A stretch of 64,000 nucleotides of DNA, taken from assembly GCA_003217735.2 (NCBI GenBank), contig CP031592.1, forward strand, positions 1 through 64,000. The letters are read 5' to 3'. The position numbers and the translations under genes were made by a program. Origin of the DNA: Marinibacterium anthonyi. Lineage in GTDB: Bacteria; Pseudomonadota; Alphaproteobacteria; Rhodobacterales; Rhodobacteraceae. A model generated the notes under the pieces. It saw only the letters and a program-made list of their open reading frames with translations. It was not told where the DNA came from and searched no databases. Shown in pieces: positions 1 through 8,879 of this stretch (positions are counted from its first letter, which is position 1; each line of letters opens with the position of its first letter).

Positions 1-1029
1 ATGCCCGACCGGACGCGACAGGGGGATTTCTTCCTCTGCGACATCTTCGATGCGATCCCCAAGGATGACCTCGCCTCGATGGAACATCCGCTGTTCTCGC
101 TGGCCACCCGTCCCGACCGCCGAGTGCTGAGCTATGCCCATAACGGGGCCGAGATCACGGTGGTCCCCTCGGTCAAGGGGCTGGCCACGATCCACGACAA
201 GGACATCCTGATCTTCTGCATCTCGCAGCTGATGGCGGCGATCAACGCCGGGCGACGGGTCTCCCGCACGCTGCATCTGAAGGCCCATGACCTGCTGGTC
301 GCCACCAACCGCGAGACCTCGGGCGACGCCTACCGCCGCCTGCGCGAGGCCTTCGAACGTCTCGCCGGCACCCGCATCACCACCAACATCGTCACCGGCG
401 AGCACGAGACGACGACCGGCTTCGGCCTGATCGAAAGCTGGGAGATCGTGCGCAAGACCCGGGGCGGGCGGATGGTCTCGGTCTCGGTCACGCTGTCGGA
501 CTGGCTCTACCGCGCGGTGCTGTCGAAATCGGTGCTGACGCTGTCCCGCGATTACTTCCGCCTGCGCAAACCGCTGGAACGGCGGATCTATGAACTGGCC
601 CGCAAGCATTGCGGCCGCCAGGACAGCTGGCGCGTCTCGGTCGACACGCTGCTGAAGAAATCCGGATCGGCCTCCCCCCGCCGGGTCTTTCGCAAGATGA
701 TCCGCGACATGATCGAGGCCGACCACCTGCCCGATTACGCCATGCGCGAGGAAGACGGCGACCTGATCCGCTTTTCCTTGCGCGATGGCGTGGTCGAGAC
801 CGCCCCGCCCCCCGTCCTGCGCCCCGACACCTACGATGCCGCCCGCGCGCTGGATCCCGGCGTGGACGTCTACGCGCTGGAGGCCGAATGGCGCGGCTAC
901 TGGGGGTCGACGGGTCGCCCGAAACTGCGCAGCCCCGACCGCGCCTTCCTGGGTTTCGTGTCGGGCAAGATCGCGCGCGATGGTGGCCCACAGGGAGGCT
1001 CCCAGGGAGGCTCCCAGGGAGGGGCCTGA
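1..1029 (+). CDS. repA: Plasmid replication initiator RepA (RPA family)
   Basis: The 342-residue protein has the pattern of alphaproteobacterial RepA/RPA initiators (PF10134). It carries an N-terminal MEHPLFSLATRPD stretch and a central segment (about residues 75-125) with HDLLVATNRETSGDAYRRL, followed by TRITTNIVTGE. The second half holds a winged-helix-like region with LRKPLERRIYELARKHCG near residue 185-210. Such proteins bind the plasmid origin and start replication of roseobacter RepA plasmids. The start codon is the first base of the window, so upstream signals and the parAB genes usually found beside repA cannot be seen. The C-terminus ends in a Gly/Gln/Ser repeat encoded by a 12-bp tandem repeat and is probably unstructured. 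Family call is confident; the compatibility group (RepA-I) is inferred only from the rhamnose operon next to it. Confidence 0.93.
   Translation: MPDRTRQGDFFLCDIFDAIPKDDLASMEHPLFSLATRPDRRVLSYAHNGAEITVVPSVKGLATIHDKDILIFCISQLMAAINAGRRVSRTLHLKAHDLLVATNRETSGDAYRRLREAFERLAGTRITTNIVTGEHETTTGFGLIESWEIVRKTRGGRMVSVSVTLSDWLYRAVLSKSVLTLSRDYFRLRKPLERRIYELARKHCGRQDSWRVSVDTLLKKSGSASPRRVFRKMIRDMIEADHLPDYAMREEDGDLIRFSLRDGVVETAPPPVLRPDTYDAARALDPGVDVYALEAEWRGYWGSTGRPKLRSPDRAFLGFVSGKIARDGGPQGGSQGGSQGGA
991..1024 (+). repeat. 12-bp tandem repeat in the 3' end of repA
   Basis: Two full copies and one partial copy of CAGGGAGGCTCC encode a Gly-Gly-Ser-Gln tail. The unit is a multiple of three, so changes in copy number would alter tail length without a frameshift. 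Confidence 0.7.
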
Positions 1030-1047
1030 GCGCCCCCCCCCTGCAGC

Positions 1048-1070
1048 TTCTTTCTCTTTCCAAATACCCC
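1048..1070 (+). repeat. Recurrent intergenic element (copy 1)
   Basis: CTTCTTTCTCTTTCCAAATA followed by a C run lies just after repA. The same element or close variants recurs at 8823-8846 (inverted), 8906-8930 (variant), 49938-49962 (inverted) and 49976-50000, always at the 3' ends of genes. It may be part of a terminator or a dispersed intergenic repeat. Confidence 0.6.
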
Positions 1071-1125
1071 GGCCGAACACCGGCCACGGGCGCGCCCCAA
1101 ATCAGAAGCCACACCCGCCCCCCGT

Positions 1126-1170
1126 TTCGCACGCGAAACATTTTCCTGCCGTCTTCGCACGCGAAACATT
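1126..1170 (+). repeat. Two direct repeats with palindromic core, candidate iterons or partition site
   Basis: TTCGCACGCGAAACATT occurs twice (1126-1142 and 1154-1170), 28 bp apart start to start. Each copy contains a TTCGC/GCGAA inverted repeat around AC. Spaced repeats with a dyad core next to an initiator gene suggest RepA- or ParB-type binding sites. The role is inferred only from shape and position. Confidence 0.5.
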
Positions 1171-1191
1171 CCCCCTCACACTTCCCTCTCC

Positions 1192-1246
1192 CCCCGGACA
1201 GGCTATTGCGCGCGCACTTCGTGCCACGCTTCCCGCCTGTCCGGGG
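1192..1246. repeat. 12-bp perfect inverted repeat with 31-bp loop
   Basis: CCCCGGACAGGC (1192-1203) is matched by GCCTGTCCGGGG (1235-1246). It lies between the repA-proximal repeats and the rhamnose operon. It could be an origin-associated structure or a hairpin separating repA transcription from rfbC. It lacks the U-tract of a simple terminator. Confidence 0.5.
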
Positions 1247-1324
1247 CCTGCCGCGGGTGCCGGGCGTGACAGGGGGTTCGGGGGTTGTTAAGGGGGATCC
1301 GACAACGCTGCGAACGAGGCCCAC

Positions 1325-1885
1325 ATGCAGATCGAACAGACGCCGCTTCCCGGAGTACTCATCCTCACCCCGAAGCGGTTCGGCGATGCCCGGGGCTTCT
1401 TTTCCGAAAGCTGGAACCGCAAGCTGCTGGCCGAGAACGGGATCGATCTGGACTTCGTTCAGGACAACCATTCGGTTTCCGAAACCGTGGGCACCGTGCG
1501 CGGCCTGCACTTCCAGGCGCCCCCCGATGCCCAGGACAAGCTGGTGCGCTGCGGGCAGGGCGCGCTGTTCGACGTGGCCGTCGACATCCGCAAGGGCAGC
1601 CCGACCTATGGGCAATGGTTCGGCATCGAACTGACCGCCGAGAACGGCAAGCAGCTGCTGGTGCCGGCCGGTTTCCTGCACGGGTTCTCCACCCGCGCGC
1701 CGCATACGGAAATCATCTACAAGTGCACCGATTACTATGCGCCCGCCTCCGACGGCGCGGTGCGCTTCGATGACCCGGACATCGGCATCGACTGGGGCCT
1801 GACCGGCGACGCGGTGCTGAGCGACAAGGATGCCGCCGCGCCGCTTCTGAAGGATTTCGACAGCCCCTTCACCTGGGAAGGCTGA
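1325..1885 (+). CDS. rfbC: dTDP-4-dehydrorhamnose 3,5-epimerase
   Basis: This 186-residue cupin-fold enzyme is typical in length for RfbC/RmlC. It epimerises C3 and C5 of dTDP-4-keto-6-deoxyglucose, the third step towards dTDP-L-rhamnose, in the cytoplasm. The conserved DNHSVSETVGTVRGLHFQ block (about residues 55-73) holds the catalytic His, and LVPAGFLHGFS and the YKCTDYYAP segment follow as expected. It is the first gene of the rhamnose operon; a TTG-started gene begins 3 bp after its stop, so co-transcription is likely. The 295-bp leader holds the repeats described above but no promoter that can be named with confidence. Confidence 0.96.
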   Translation: MQIEQTPLPGVLILTPKRFGDARGFFSESWNRKLLAENGIDLDFVQDNHSVSETVGTVRGLHFQAPPDAQDKLVRCGQGALFDVAVDIRKGSPTYGQWFGIELTAENGKQLLVPAGFLHGFSTRAPHTEIIYKCTDYYAPASDGAVRFDDPDIGIDWGLTGDAVLSDKDAAAPLLKDFDSPFTWEG

Positions 1886-1888
1886 TCC

Positions 1889-2878
1889 TTGTCGGCCCCG
1901 GGCGCCTCTGGCTCTGCTGCTGCCCCCGCCGTCCTGACCGGCCGCGACGGATACCTGTTCCTGAGCGGCGGCGCGCATGACGTGCAGGCCTATTTCTCGG
2001 GCGCGCTGCACGCCCGTCCGGGGGCGGTGCGCCAGTTCCACCGCAACCTGCGCGACCGGGTGCTGTTCTGTCGCGACCGCGGGATCGTGTTCCGCCAGGT
2101 GGTGTTTCCCGACAAGGTCGCCGTGCTGTCGGACCTGGCGCCCTTTGACGCGCAATCGCTGTTCCTGCGCGACTTCAGCCAGGACCCCGGGATCGAGGCC
2201 CGGCTGGGCCTGCTGTACCCGGTCGAGACCCTGCGCGCCGTGCCCGGCGTGTTCCACCGCACCGATACCCATTACGCCGCGCCGGGCAATATCGCCCTGG
2301 CGGAGCTGCTGTGCGAACAGCTCGGCCCCGATCTGACCCGGGCCTGGCGGCAGGTGGTGTCGAAACAGAAACTCTCGGCCCCGCAGGCGCGGTTTTCCGG
2401 CGACCTGGGCCAGAAGTTCGACCCCCGCGTGACCGAGGACACCCAGGTGCTGCTGTGGCCCGAGGAGGGCGCGGAGGGGCTGAGCATGGCCTCGAACGGG
2501 GTGGCCAATGCCAATGACGGGGTGATCGTGCTGTGCGAGAACGCGCAGGCGGCCACCGACCGGACGCTGCTGATCTTCGGCGACAGTTTCTACCGGCAGA
2601 TGCTGCCGGTGCTGGTGCGGCTGTTCCGGCGGATCGTGTTCTGCCGCAGCCGCTTCTTCCATGCCGAGATGGTGGCCGCGGTGGCCCCCGACGTCATCCT
2701 GACCGGGCTGGCCGAACGCTACCTGGGCTCGACCCGGCCCGACGACGCGCGCCAGCATTTCCTGGCCGTGCCCTGGGCGTCAGGCCGGGCGTCGACGCCC
2801 GAGCCGGGGTTCGCCGAGCTCTGGTCGAAGATGTTCGACCGTGAAACATTAATTGGATCTGGGAATTCAACGACATGA
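1889..2878 (+). CDS. AlgX/AlgJ-like SGNH acyltransferase-family protein
   Basis: The 329-residue product resembles the SGNH domain of alginate O-acetylation proteins AlgX/AlgJ. It has GRDGYLFL near the N-terminus (about residue 19), an [12 protein letters not shown] block near 127 that supplies the Asp-His pair, and [14 protein letters not shown] near 230 with the nucleophilic Ser. AlgX/AlgJ proteins transfer acetyl groups to exported polysaccharide and are normally periplasmic. No signal peptide is evident here, which is odd: the protein may act in the cytoplasm or its start may be misjudged. TTG is used as start, directly behind rfbC. Its stop overlaps the rfbB start as ATGA, so translation is coupled. 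An acetyl-decoration role is inferred. Confidence 0.75.
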   Translation: MSAPGASGSAAAPAVLTGRDGYLFLSGGAHDVQAYFSGALHARPGAVRQFHRNLRDRVLFCRDRGIVFRQVVFPDKVAVLSDLAPFDAQSLFLRDFSQDPGIEARLGLLYPVETLRAVPGVFHRTDTHYAAPGNIALAELLCEQLGPDLTRAWRQVVSKQKLSAPQARFSGDLGQKFDPRVTEDTQVLLWPEEGAEGLSMASNGVANANDGVIVLCENAQAATDRTLLIFGDSFYRQMLPVLVRLFRRIVFCRSRFFHAEMVAAVAPDVILTGLAERYLGSTRPDDARQHFLAVPWASGRASTPEPGFAELWSKMFDRETLIGSGNSTT

Positions 2879-3921
2879 AACTGCTTGTGACCGGCGGCGC
2901 CGGATTTATCGGATCGGCCGTGGTGCGCCAGGCGATCGGCCAGGACCACCAGGTGGTCAACGTGGATGCGCTGACCTATGCGGCGTGCCTGGACAACGTG
3001 GCCTCGGTCGCGGACAGCCCGGCTTATGCGTTCGAGCAGGCCGACATCTGCGACCGCGCGGCGATGGACCGGATCCTGGCCGACCACAAACCGGACGCCA
3101 TCATGCACCTGGCCGCGGAATCCCACGTGGACCGGTCGATCGACGGGCCGGGCGATTTCATCCGCACCAACGTGACCGGCACCTACACGCTGCTGGAAGC
3201 GGCGCGCAAATACTGGACGGACATGGGCAAGCCGGAAAGCTTCCGGTTCCACCACATCTCTACCGACGAGGTCTTCGGCAGCTTGCCCAACGATCCCTCG
3301 GTCATGTTCACCGAAGATACGCCTTATGATCCGCGCTCGCCCTATTCGGCGTCCAAGGCCAGTTCCGACCACCTGGTGCGCGCCTGGCACGAGACCTACG
3401 GGCTGCCCGTGGTTCTGACCAACTGCTCGAACAATTACGGGCCGTTCCACTTCCCCGAAAAGCTGATCCCGGTGATCATCCTGAATGCGCTGGCCGGCAA
3501 GCCGCTGCCGATCTACGGCGACGGGTCCAACATCCGCGACTGGCTTTACGTCGAAGATCATGCCGATGCGCTGCTGACCGTGGTGCAGCGGGGCCAGATC
3601 GGCCGGTCCTACAACGTCGGCGGCGAGAACGAGCGCACCAACCTCGAGCTGGTGCAGACGCTGTGCGACATCCTAGACCGGCTGAAGCCCGGTGCGAAAC
3701 CCTATGGCGACCTGATCACCTTTGTCACCGACCGCCCCGGCCACGATGCCCGGTACGCCATCGACCCCAGCCGGATCCGCGCGGAACTTGGCTGGCGGCC
3801 GTCGGTTACGGTGGAAGAGGGGCTGGAGAAGACCGTGCAATGGTATCTTGATAATGAAGACTGGTGGCGCGCGCTGCAGGATCGCGCGGGCGTGGGCCAG
3901 CGCTTGGGCAAGACCGGCTGA
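2875..3921 (+). CDS. rfbB: dTDP-glucose 4,6-dehydratase
   Basis: This 348-residue short-chain dehydrogenase/reductase matches RfbB/RmlB. It has the NAD-binding motif [12 protein letters not shown] at the N-terminus, STDEVFG near residue 131, and the catalytic [15 protein letters not shown] (YxxxK) near 160-175. It converts dTDP-glucose to dTDP-4-keto-6-deoxyglucose, the second step of the rhamnose pathway. Its ATG overlaps the stop of the AlgX-like gene by 4 bp. Length and motifs are complete. Confidence 0.97.
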   Translation: MKLLVTGGAGFIGSAVVRQAIGQDHQVVNVDALTYAACLDNVASVADSPAYAFEQADICDRAAMDRILADHKPDAIMHLAAESHVDRSIDGPGDFIRTNVTGTYTLLEAARKYWTDMGKPESFRFHHISTDEVFGSLPNDPSVMFTEDTPYDPRSPYSASKASSDHLVRAWHETYGLPVVLTNCSNNYGPFHFPEKLIPVIILNALAGKPLPIYGDGSNIRDWLYVEDHADALLTVVQRGQIGRSYNVGGENERTNLELVQTLCDILDRLKPGAKPYGDLITFVTDRPGHDARYAIDPSRIRAELGWRPSVTVEEGLEKTVQWYLDNEDWWRALQDRAGVGQRLGKTG

Positions 3922-3941
3922 CCGGGCCCAAGGAGGCCCGG

Positions 3942-5237
3942 ATGCAACCCGGGCCTCTCCCTGCAGCACCGCGGGGTGATGCGGCACAGAGATCGACAAC
4001 AAGGCCAGGGGACGGGCCAACGGGGGGACGAGCAGGAATGACAACGGGAGCGACAGCCGCAGGGCTGGACGAGGTGCCGGGAACGGGACGGGGGACAAGG
4101 CGCTGGCGCTGGCTGGTCTGCACCCACCACCTGCATTTCTGGGCCGGGTCCGAGGTTGTCACGCTGGAGCTGATCAGGGGATTGGTGGAGCGTGGCCACG
4201 CCGTCACGCTCTATTCCCGTTTCGCCGACCGGGGCCTGCTGGAAGCGGTCGGGCTGGAACGCCTGCCGCGGATCGCGAAGCCCGAAGACGTGCGGGTCGA
4301 GGAATACGACGTGATCTATTCCCATCACCAGACCCCCACCGCCTTCCTGGCCAGCCAGACCCCCGAGGCGCTGCTGGGCGAAAACCGTCCGGTCTTTGTC
4401 TACAACCACCTGTCGCCGTTTGAACCCTTCGAATTTCCGGGCCCCTTTTCCGAGGCGGTGCTGGCCGACATCCTGCTGGCCAATTCCCCCGAGACCCGGG
4501 CCAAGCTGGCGGAATACGGGCCGGCCTTCAACGGCGCGACGCTGTTTCCCAACCCCGCGCCAAGGGCCTTTGCCGCGCCCCAGCCGGAACTGGACCCGAC
4601 CTGGCTGACCCGGGTGCTGTCGGTGTCCAACCACCTGCCCGAGGAACTGGCCCACGCCTTCCGCATCCTGCAGGGGCGGGGGGTGCAGGTGACCCGCATC
4701 GGCACGGAGGGTGAAAAGCGCAAGGTGACCCCGGCCGACGTGCAGACCCATGATGCGGTGGTGAGCATCGGCAAGACGGTGCAATACGCCATCCGCGCCC
4801 ATCGCCCGGTGTTCTGCTACGACCATTTCGGCGGCCCCGGCTGGCTGATGCCCGACAAGGTCCGCCCCGCGGCCGAGACCAATTTCTCGGGCCGCTGCAC
4901 GCCGGGCAAGCGGTCGGCCGAGGTGCTGGCCCGCGAACTGGCCCAGGGCTTTGCCGCCGCCGCCCGCCAGCTGCCCGATTCCACGCCCTACCGGCTGGAG
5001 GATCACCTGGACCAGCTGGACGCGCGCATTCTCAAGTTGCGCGCCGGCCGCCCGGTTCCCCAGGTGGACCCGACCGCCTTCCTGGCGCTGTGCGCCCGCG
5101 AAAAGGCGCTTTACGGGCTGATCGACCGGCAATACGCCCATGCCCGGGGGATCGAGGAAAAATGCCGCGTCCAGGCCGAACAGCTGCGCGCCTACGAAGA
5201 GACCCTGGGCCAGCTGGCCCGGTCGCCGGGGCCCTGA
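3942..5237 (+). CDS. Glycosyltransferase-like protein of the rhamnose operon
   Basis: The protein looks like a GT-B fold glycosyltransferase. It has WLVCTHHLHFWAGSEVVTLE then LVERGHAVTLYSRF, a typical N-terminal Rossmann half, and later NSPETRAKLAEYG and VLSVSNHLPEELAHAF, the donor half. The usual GT4 EX7E motif is not obvious, so the family is uncertain. A strong AAGGAGG stands 5-6 bp before the ATG at 3942, giving 431 residues; 4038 is an alternative start with a weaker site, nearer to where conservation begins. It lies between rfbB and rfbD and probably adds a sugar, perhaps rhamnose, to the nascent polysaccharide. Confidence 0.7.
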   Translation: MQPGPLPAAPRGDAAQRSTTRPGDGPTGGRAGMTTGATAAGLDEVPGTGRGTRRWRWLVCTHHLHFWAGSEVVTLELIRGLVERGHAVTLYSRFADRGLLEAVGLERLPRIAKPEDVRVEEYDVIYSHHQTPTAFLASQTPEALLGENRPVFVYNHLSPFEPFEFPGPFSEAVLADILLANSPETRAKLAEYGPAFNGATLFPNPAPRAFAAPQPELDPTWLTRVLSVSNHLPEELAHAFRILQGRGVQVTRIGTEGEKRKVTPADVQTHDAVVSIGKTVQYAIRAHRPVFCYDHFGGPGWLMPDKVRPAAETNFSGRCTPGKRSAEVLARELAQGFAAAARQLPDSTPYRLEDHLDQLDARILKLRAGRPVPQVDPTAFLALCAREKALYGLIDRQYAHARGIEEKCRVQAEQLRAYEETLGQLARSPGP

Positions 5238-5346
5238 ACCCCATGGCCATCGCGCCGATGGCGACTGGCTCCATGGCCCGGGCGGCACCACATTCGACTG
5301 CGCCGGCCCCGCGCCGGGGCGCCCAAACGATCGGAGACTACTTTCC

Positions 5347-6216
5347 ATGAACATTCTCGTCTTTGGCCACACCGGACAGGTGGCCACCGAACTGGCCGCG
5401 GCCGGCGACAAGGGCTTTGACCTGGTCGACGAGGTGACCTGCCTCAACCGCGATCTGGTGGACCTGGAAAACCCCATCGCCTGTTCCGACGCGATCACCC
5501 AGCGCCAGCCCGACGCGGTGATCAACGCCGCCGCCTACACCGCCGTCGACCGCGCCGAGGAAGACGAGGCGCGCGCCGGCCTGATCAACGGGAAGGCGCC
5601 GGGCCAGATGGCGCGGGCCTGCGCGGCGATGGGCATCCCCTTCGTGCATATCTCGACCGATTACGTCTTTGCCGGCGACGGCACCGACCCCTGGACGCCG
5701 GATCACCCCACCGCGCCGCTTGGCGCCTATGGCCGCACCAAGCTGGCCGGCGAGGACGCGGTGCGCGCCGCCGGGGGCGCCTACGGGATCCTGCGGACCT
5801 CCTGGGTGTTCTCGGCCCATGGCAACAATTTCCTCAAGACCATGTTGCGGCTGGGAGAGACCCGCGACAAGCTGACGATCGTGGCCGACCAGATCGGCGG
5901 ACCCACCCCCGCGCAGGCCATCGCCCGCGCCTGCCTGAGCATGGCCACCGGGCTGGTGAACCATCCCGAAAAGGCCGGCACCTATCATTTCTCGGGCGCG
6001 CCGGATGCCAGCTGGGCCGATTTCGCGCGCGAGATCTTCAAGGTGGCCGGCATCGACTGCGCGGTCGAGGACATCCCCACATCCGCCTATCCGACCCCGG
6101 CGGCGCGGCCGCTGAATTCGCGGATGGACTGCTCCTCGCTGGAAACCGCCTTCGGCATCTCCCGCCCCGACTGGCGCGCGGCCACGGCCGAGGTGGTCAA
6201 GACCCTGCGCGGCTGA
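5347..6216 (+). CDS. rfbD: dTDP-4-dehydrorhamnose reductase
   Basis: The 289-residue product matches RfbD/RmlD in length and motifs: NILVFGHTGQVATELA at the N-terminus (NAD(P)H-binding), NAAAYTAVDRAEEDE near residue 60, STDYVFAGDG near 104, and YGRTKLAGED with the catalytic Tyr and Lys near 128. It reduces dTDP-4-keto-rhamnose to dTDP-L-rhamnose. The ATG at 5347 was chosen because it begins the conserved Rossmann strand and has GGAG upstream; reading frames open further upstream lack homology. The next gene starts 5 bp after its stop. Confidence 0.96.
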   Translation: MNILVFGHTGQVATELAAAGDKGFDLVDEVTCLNRDLVDLENPIACSDAITQRQPDAVINAAAYTAVDRAEEDEARAGLINGKAPGQMARACAAMGIPFVHISTDYVFAGDGTDPWTPDHPTAPLGAYGRTKLAGEDAVRAAGGAYGILRTSWVFSAHGNNFLKTMLRLGETRDKLTIVADQIGGPTPAQAIARACLSMATGLVNHPEKAGTYHFSGAPDASWADFAREIFKVAGIDCAVEDIPTSAYPTPAARPLNSRMDCSSLETAFGISRPDWRAATAEVVKTLRG

Positions 6217-6221
6217 CCGCG

Positions 6222-7040
6222 ATGTTCGTCTCGGCCAGTTACAACTACTTCAACGGGGACGAACATCTCCTTGCCTCGCTGTGCGCCCTGCGCGGCGGGG
6301 TCGAACATGTCTCGCTGGTCTGGCAGGAGGTGTCCAACGCCGGCGAGCCGATCACCGCCACCGCCCGCGCCGCGCTGCAGGAAGCCAGGGCCCGGGGGCT
6401 GGTGGACCAGGTCATCGCCTATGCGCCCGACCTGACCCGCCCGCGCGGGGCCAACGAACGGGCCAAGCGGCGGCTGGGGCTTGAGGCCGCGCGCGCGGCG
6501 GGGGCCAGCCATTTCCTGTCGATGGATGCCGATGAATTCTACCGCGTGGCCGAACTGGCCGAGGCGCGCCGCCAGATCGCCGCGAACGGCCGGCGGTCGA
6601 CGTCGGTGGACACGTTCCTGCACCTGCGCCGCCCGGTCTGGCGCGCCCCTGACAGCACGCGCTGCTGTTTCCTGACCGAAATTTCGCCCGACACGCAGAT
6701 CGGTGTCGATGATTTTCCAAGCCCCTGGGTGGATCCGACCCGGCGGATGTCGGCCGATCCGGAACATCATCATCATTTTGACGCATCGACGGTGGCAATG
6801 TACCACATGAACCTGGTGCGGCGGGACCTGGACCAGAAGCTGCGGAATTCGACCACCACCGACACGGCCTTCCTGGACGAGGTCGCGCGCGTGGTGGCGG
6901 CCTGGACACCCGGAGAGGTGCTGGCCTTTCCGCGCAAGGGCGACATCGTCCCGGGCCCCGTGCGCAACGAATTTGAAACCTGGGATCCGGAGGAGGGATC
7001 GGGAGGAGGACCGAGGCCAACGCAAGGGACATTCCCATGA
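6222..7040 (+). CDS. Glycosyltransferase family 2-like protein
   Basis: The 272-residue protein resembles GT2/GT92-like transferases in which ASYNYFNGDEHLLASLC replaces the usual opening. It carries SHFLSMDADEFYRVAEL (about residues 95-110), a DxD-type metal-binding motif, and a His-rich MSADPEHHHHFD segment near 185. The final 25 residues are Gly/Pro-rich and look disordered. It fills a gap between rfbD and a sulfotransferase, overlapping the latter by 4 bp (ATGA), so the two are probably translated together and act on the same glycan. Confidence 0.65.
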   Translation: MFVSASYNYFNGDEHLLASLCALRGGVEHVSLVWQEVSNAGEPITATARAALQEARARGLVDQVIAYAPDLTRPRGANERAKRRLGLEAARAAGASHFLSMDADEFYRVAELAEARRQIAANGRRSTSVDTFLHLRRPVWRAPDSTRCCFLTEISPDTQIGVDDFPSPWVDPTRRMSADPEHHHHFDASTVAMYHMNLVRRDLDQKLRNSTTTDTAFLDEVARVVAAWTPGEVLAFPRKGDIVPGPVRNEFETWDPEEGSGGGPRPTQGTFP

Positions 7041-7885
7041 CCCATCCCCGCCTGCTGCGCTATGCCGGGACCAGCCGCAAGACCCTGGCCGACAATGCCA
7101 CCCACCGGTTCGCGGCCAGCTATGCGCTGTGCCTCTACGGGGCCGACGCCGTCTATTCCTTCATCCCCAAGAACGCCTGTTCGACGCTGCGTGTCAGCCT
7201 GGCGCTGGCCAACGGCTGTATCGCGGGGCTGGAGCAATGGACCTGGATCCATGCCAACAACCCGACCTTCCGCGCCGGGCTGCGCGACCTGGTCACGGCC
7301 CGGTTCAGCTTTGTCATCCTGCGCTGTCCGCATGCGCGGCTGGCCTCGGTCTTCCTGGACAAGATCGTGGGGCGCAGCCACGAATACTGGTTCCTGCACC
7401 GCGCCACCGGCGACCGGATCGACCCCGCGCGGTTCAGCTTTCGCGACTTCGTGGGCCTTCTGACCGGCACGTCCGAGGACGGTGAGGTCGACATGCTCCG
7501 GCTGAACGAACACTGGCGCCCGCAGGTCGATTTTCTGGTCTACGACGATTACGACGCCTGGTACGCGGTGGAACGCATGGCCGAGGCACGGGTCGAGCTG
7601 GACGCGCGCATCGGGCTGGAGCTGGTCGATGCACGGCCCCTGACGCGCCACGGCACCGACCGGTTCGAGCTTATGGATGTGCCTGAGAAAGGTGGCAGTT
7701 TCGCCGACATGCCCCTGACCGAACTTGCCGCCCTGCAGGCGGCGGGCCGGGCGCCATCCCATGGCACCCTGTACGACGACAGGCTGATCGGCGCGGTCGC
7801 CGCTGCCTATGCCGAGGACCTGGCGCTTTATGCCGCCCGGATCGGCCCCGAGACCCTGACATTTCCCGAGATAGTCATTTCCTGA
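7037..7885 (+). CDS. Sulfotransferase family 2-like protein (ST1)
   Basis: This 282-residue protein resembles carbohydrate sulfotransferases (sulfotransfer_2, PF03567). YSFIPKNACSTLRVSL near residues 38-54 matches the 5'-phosphosulfate loop that binds PAPS, and FVILRCPHARLASVFLDK near 93-110 matches the 3'-phosphate site with its conserved Arg and Ser. These enzymes move sulfate from PAPS to sugar hydroxyl groups. It is embedded in the rhamnose operon, 14 bp before rfbA, which suggests sulfation of a rhamnose-containing glycan. Confidence 0.8.
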   Translation: MTHPRLLRYAGTSRKTLADNATHRFAASYALCLYGADAVYSFIPKNACSTLRVSLALANGCIAGLEQWTWIHANNPTFRAGLRDLVTARFSFVILRCPHARLASVFLDKIVGRSHEYWFLHRATGDRIDPARFSFRDFVGLLTGTSEDGEVDMLRLNEHWRPQVDFLVYDDYDAWYAVERMAEARVELDARIGLELVDARPLTRHGTDRFELMDVPEKGGSFADMPLTELAALQAAGRAPSHGTLYDDRLIGAVAAAYAEDLALYAARIGPETLTFPEIVIS

Positions 7886-7899
7886 AGGAGATCTGATAA

Positions 7900-8772
7900 A
7901 TGACCAACCGCAAGGGCATCATCCTGGCCGGCGGCTCCGGCACGCGGCTTTATCCCATCACGGTGGGGATCTCCAAGCAGCTGCTGCCGATCTATGACAA
8001 GCCGATGATCTATTACCCGATCTCGGTGCTGATGCTGGCCGGCATCCGCGAGATCTGCATGATCACCACCCCCCAGGACCAGGAGCAGTTCATCCGCACG
8101 CTGGGCGACGGGTCGCAATGGGGGATCGAGATCACCTACGTGGTGCAGCCCAGCCCCGACGGCCTGGCGCAGGCCTATATCCTGGCCGAGGATTTCCTGG
8201 ACGGCGCGCCGTCCGCGATGGTTCTGGGCGACAACATCTTCTTCGGCCACGGCCTGCCCGAGATCATGGCTGCGGCCGATGCGAAGCCCGCAGGCGGCAC
8301 GGTCTTCGGCTATCACGTGGCCGATCCGGAACGTTACGGCGTGGTGGCCTTTGGCGCCGACGGCGAGGTCACGCAGATCATCGAGAAGCCCGAGGTGCCG
8401 CCGTCGAACTACGCGGTGACGGGGCTTTATTTCCTGGACGGCACGGCATCGGCGCGCGCGCGCGAGGTGAAACCATCGCCGCGCGGCGAGGTGGAGATCA
8501 CCACGCTGCTGGAGATGTACCTGGACGAGGGCACGCTCGACGTGCAGCGGATGGGACGGGGCTATGCCTGGCTGGACACCGGCACACACGGCTCCCTGTT
8601 GGACGCGGCCAATTTCGTGCGCACGCTGGAAACCCGCCAGGGCCTGCAGACCGGATGCCTGGAGGAGATCGCCTTCCAGAAGGGCTGGATCGACGCCAGG
8701 GCGCTTGGTGAAATGGCCGAGAAGTACCGCAAGAACCGCTACGGCGAATACCTGATGAGCCTGCTGGGCTGA
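7900..8772 (+). CDS. rfbA: Glucose-1-phosphate thymidylyltransferase
   Basis: The 290-residue protein is a full-length RfbA/RmlA. The nucleotidyltransferase signature GGSGTRLYPITVGISKQLLP begins at residue 10, and YYPISVLMLAGIREI and VLGDNIFFGHGLPEI follow. It makes dTDP-glucose from dTTP and glucose-1-phosphate, the entry step of the pathway, and completes the rhamnose set. GAAGGAG lies 10 bp before the ATG. Two hairpins follow the stop codon, so the operon probably ends here. Confidence 0.97.
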   Translation: MTNRKGIILAGGSGTRLYPITVGISKQLLPIYDKPMIYYPISVLMLAGIREICMITTPQDQEQFIRTLGDGSQWGIEITYVVQPSPDGLAQAYILAEDFLDGAPSAMVLGDNIFFGHGLPEIMAAADAKPAGGTVFGYHVADPERYGVVAFGADGEVTQIIEKPEVPPSNYAVTGLYFLDGTASARAREVKPSPRGEVEITTLLEMYLDEGTLDVQRMGRGYAWLDTGTHGSLLDAANFVRTLETRQGLQTGCLEEIAFQKGWIDARALGEMAEKYRKNRYGEYLMSLLG

Positions 8773-8784
8773 GGGCGTTGGATG

Positions 8785-8825
8785 CCCTGTCCGGTGGCAG
8801 CGCGGGCCGGTGCCGCCGGACAGGG
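8785..8825 (+). terminator. Hairpin terminator after rfbA
   Basis: CCCTGTCCGGTGGCA (8785-8799) pairs with TGCCGCCGGACAGGG (8811-8825) with a single mismatch and an 11-bp loop. It is placed 12 bp after the rfbA stop and is followed by an inverted copy of the recurrent intergenic element. Confidence 0.65.
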
Positions 8826-8846
8826 TATTTGAAAAGAGAAAGAAAC
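8823..8846 (-). repeat. Recurrent intergenic element (copy 2)
   Basis: GGTATTTGAAAAGAGAAAG is the inverted form of the element seen after repA. It overlaps the right arm of the terminator behind rfbA. Confidence 0.55.
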
Positions 8847-8879
8847 AGGGATGCCTGATCCTGGTGGTCCCGATGCAGA

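Noticed and set aside
488-2758. 756-codon open frame on the minus strand
   Set aside because: It crosses repA, the spacer, rfbC and the AlgX-like gene, all of which have firm homology on the plus strand.
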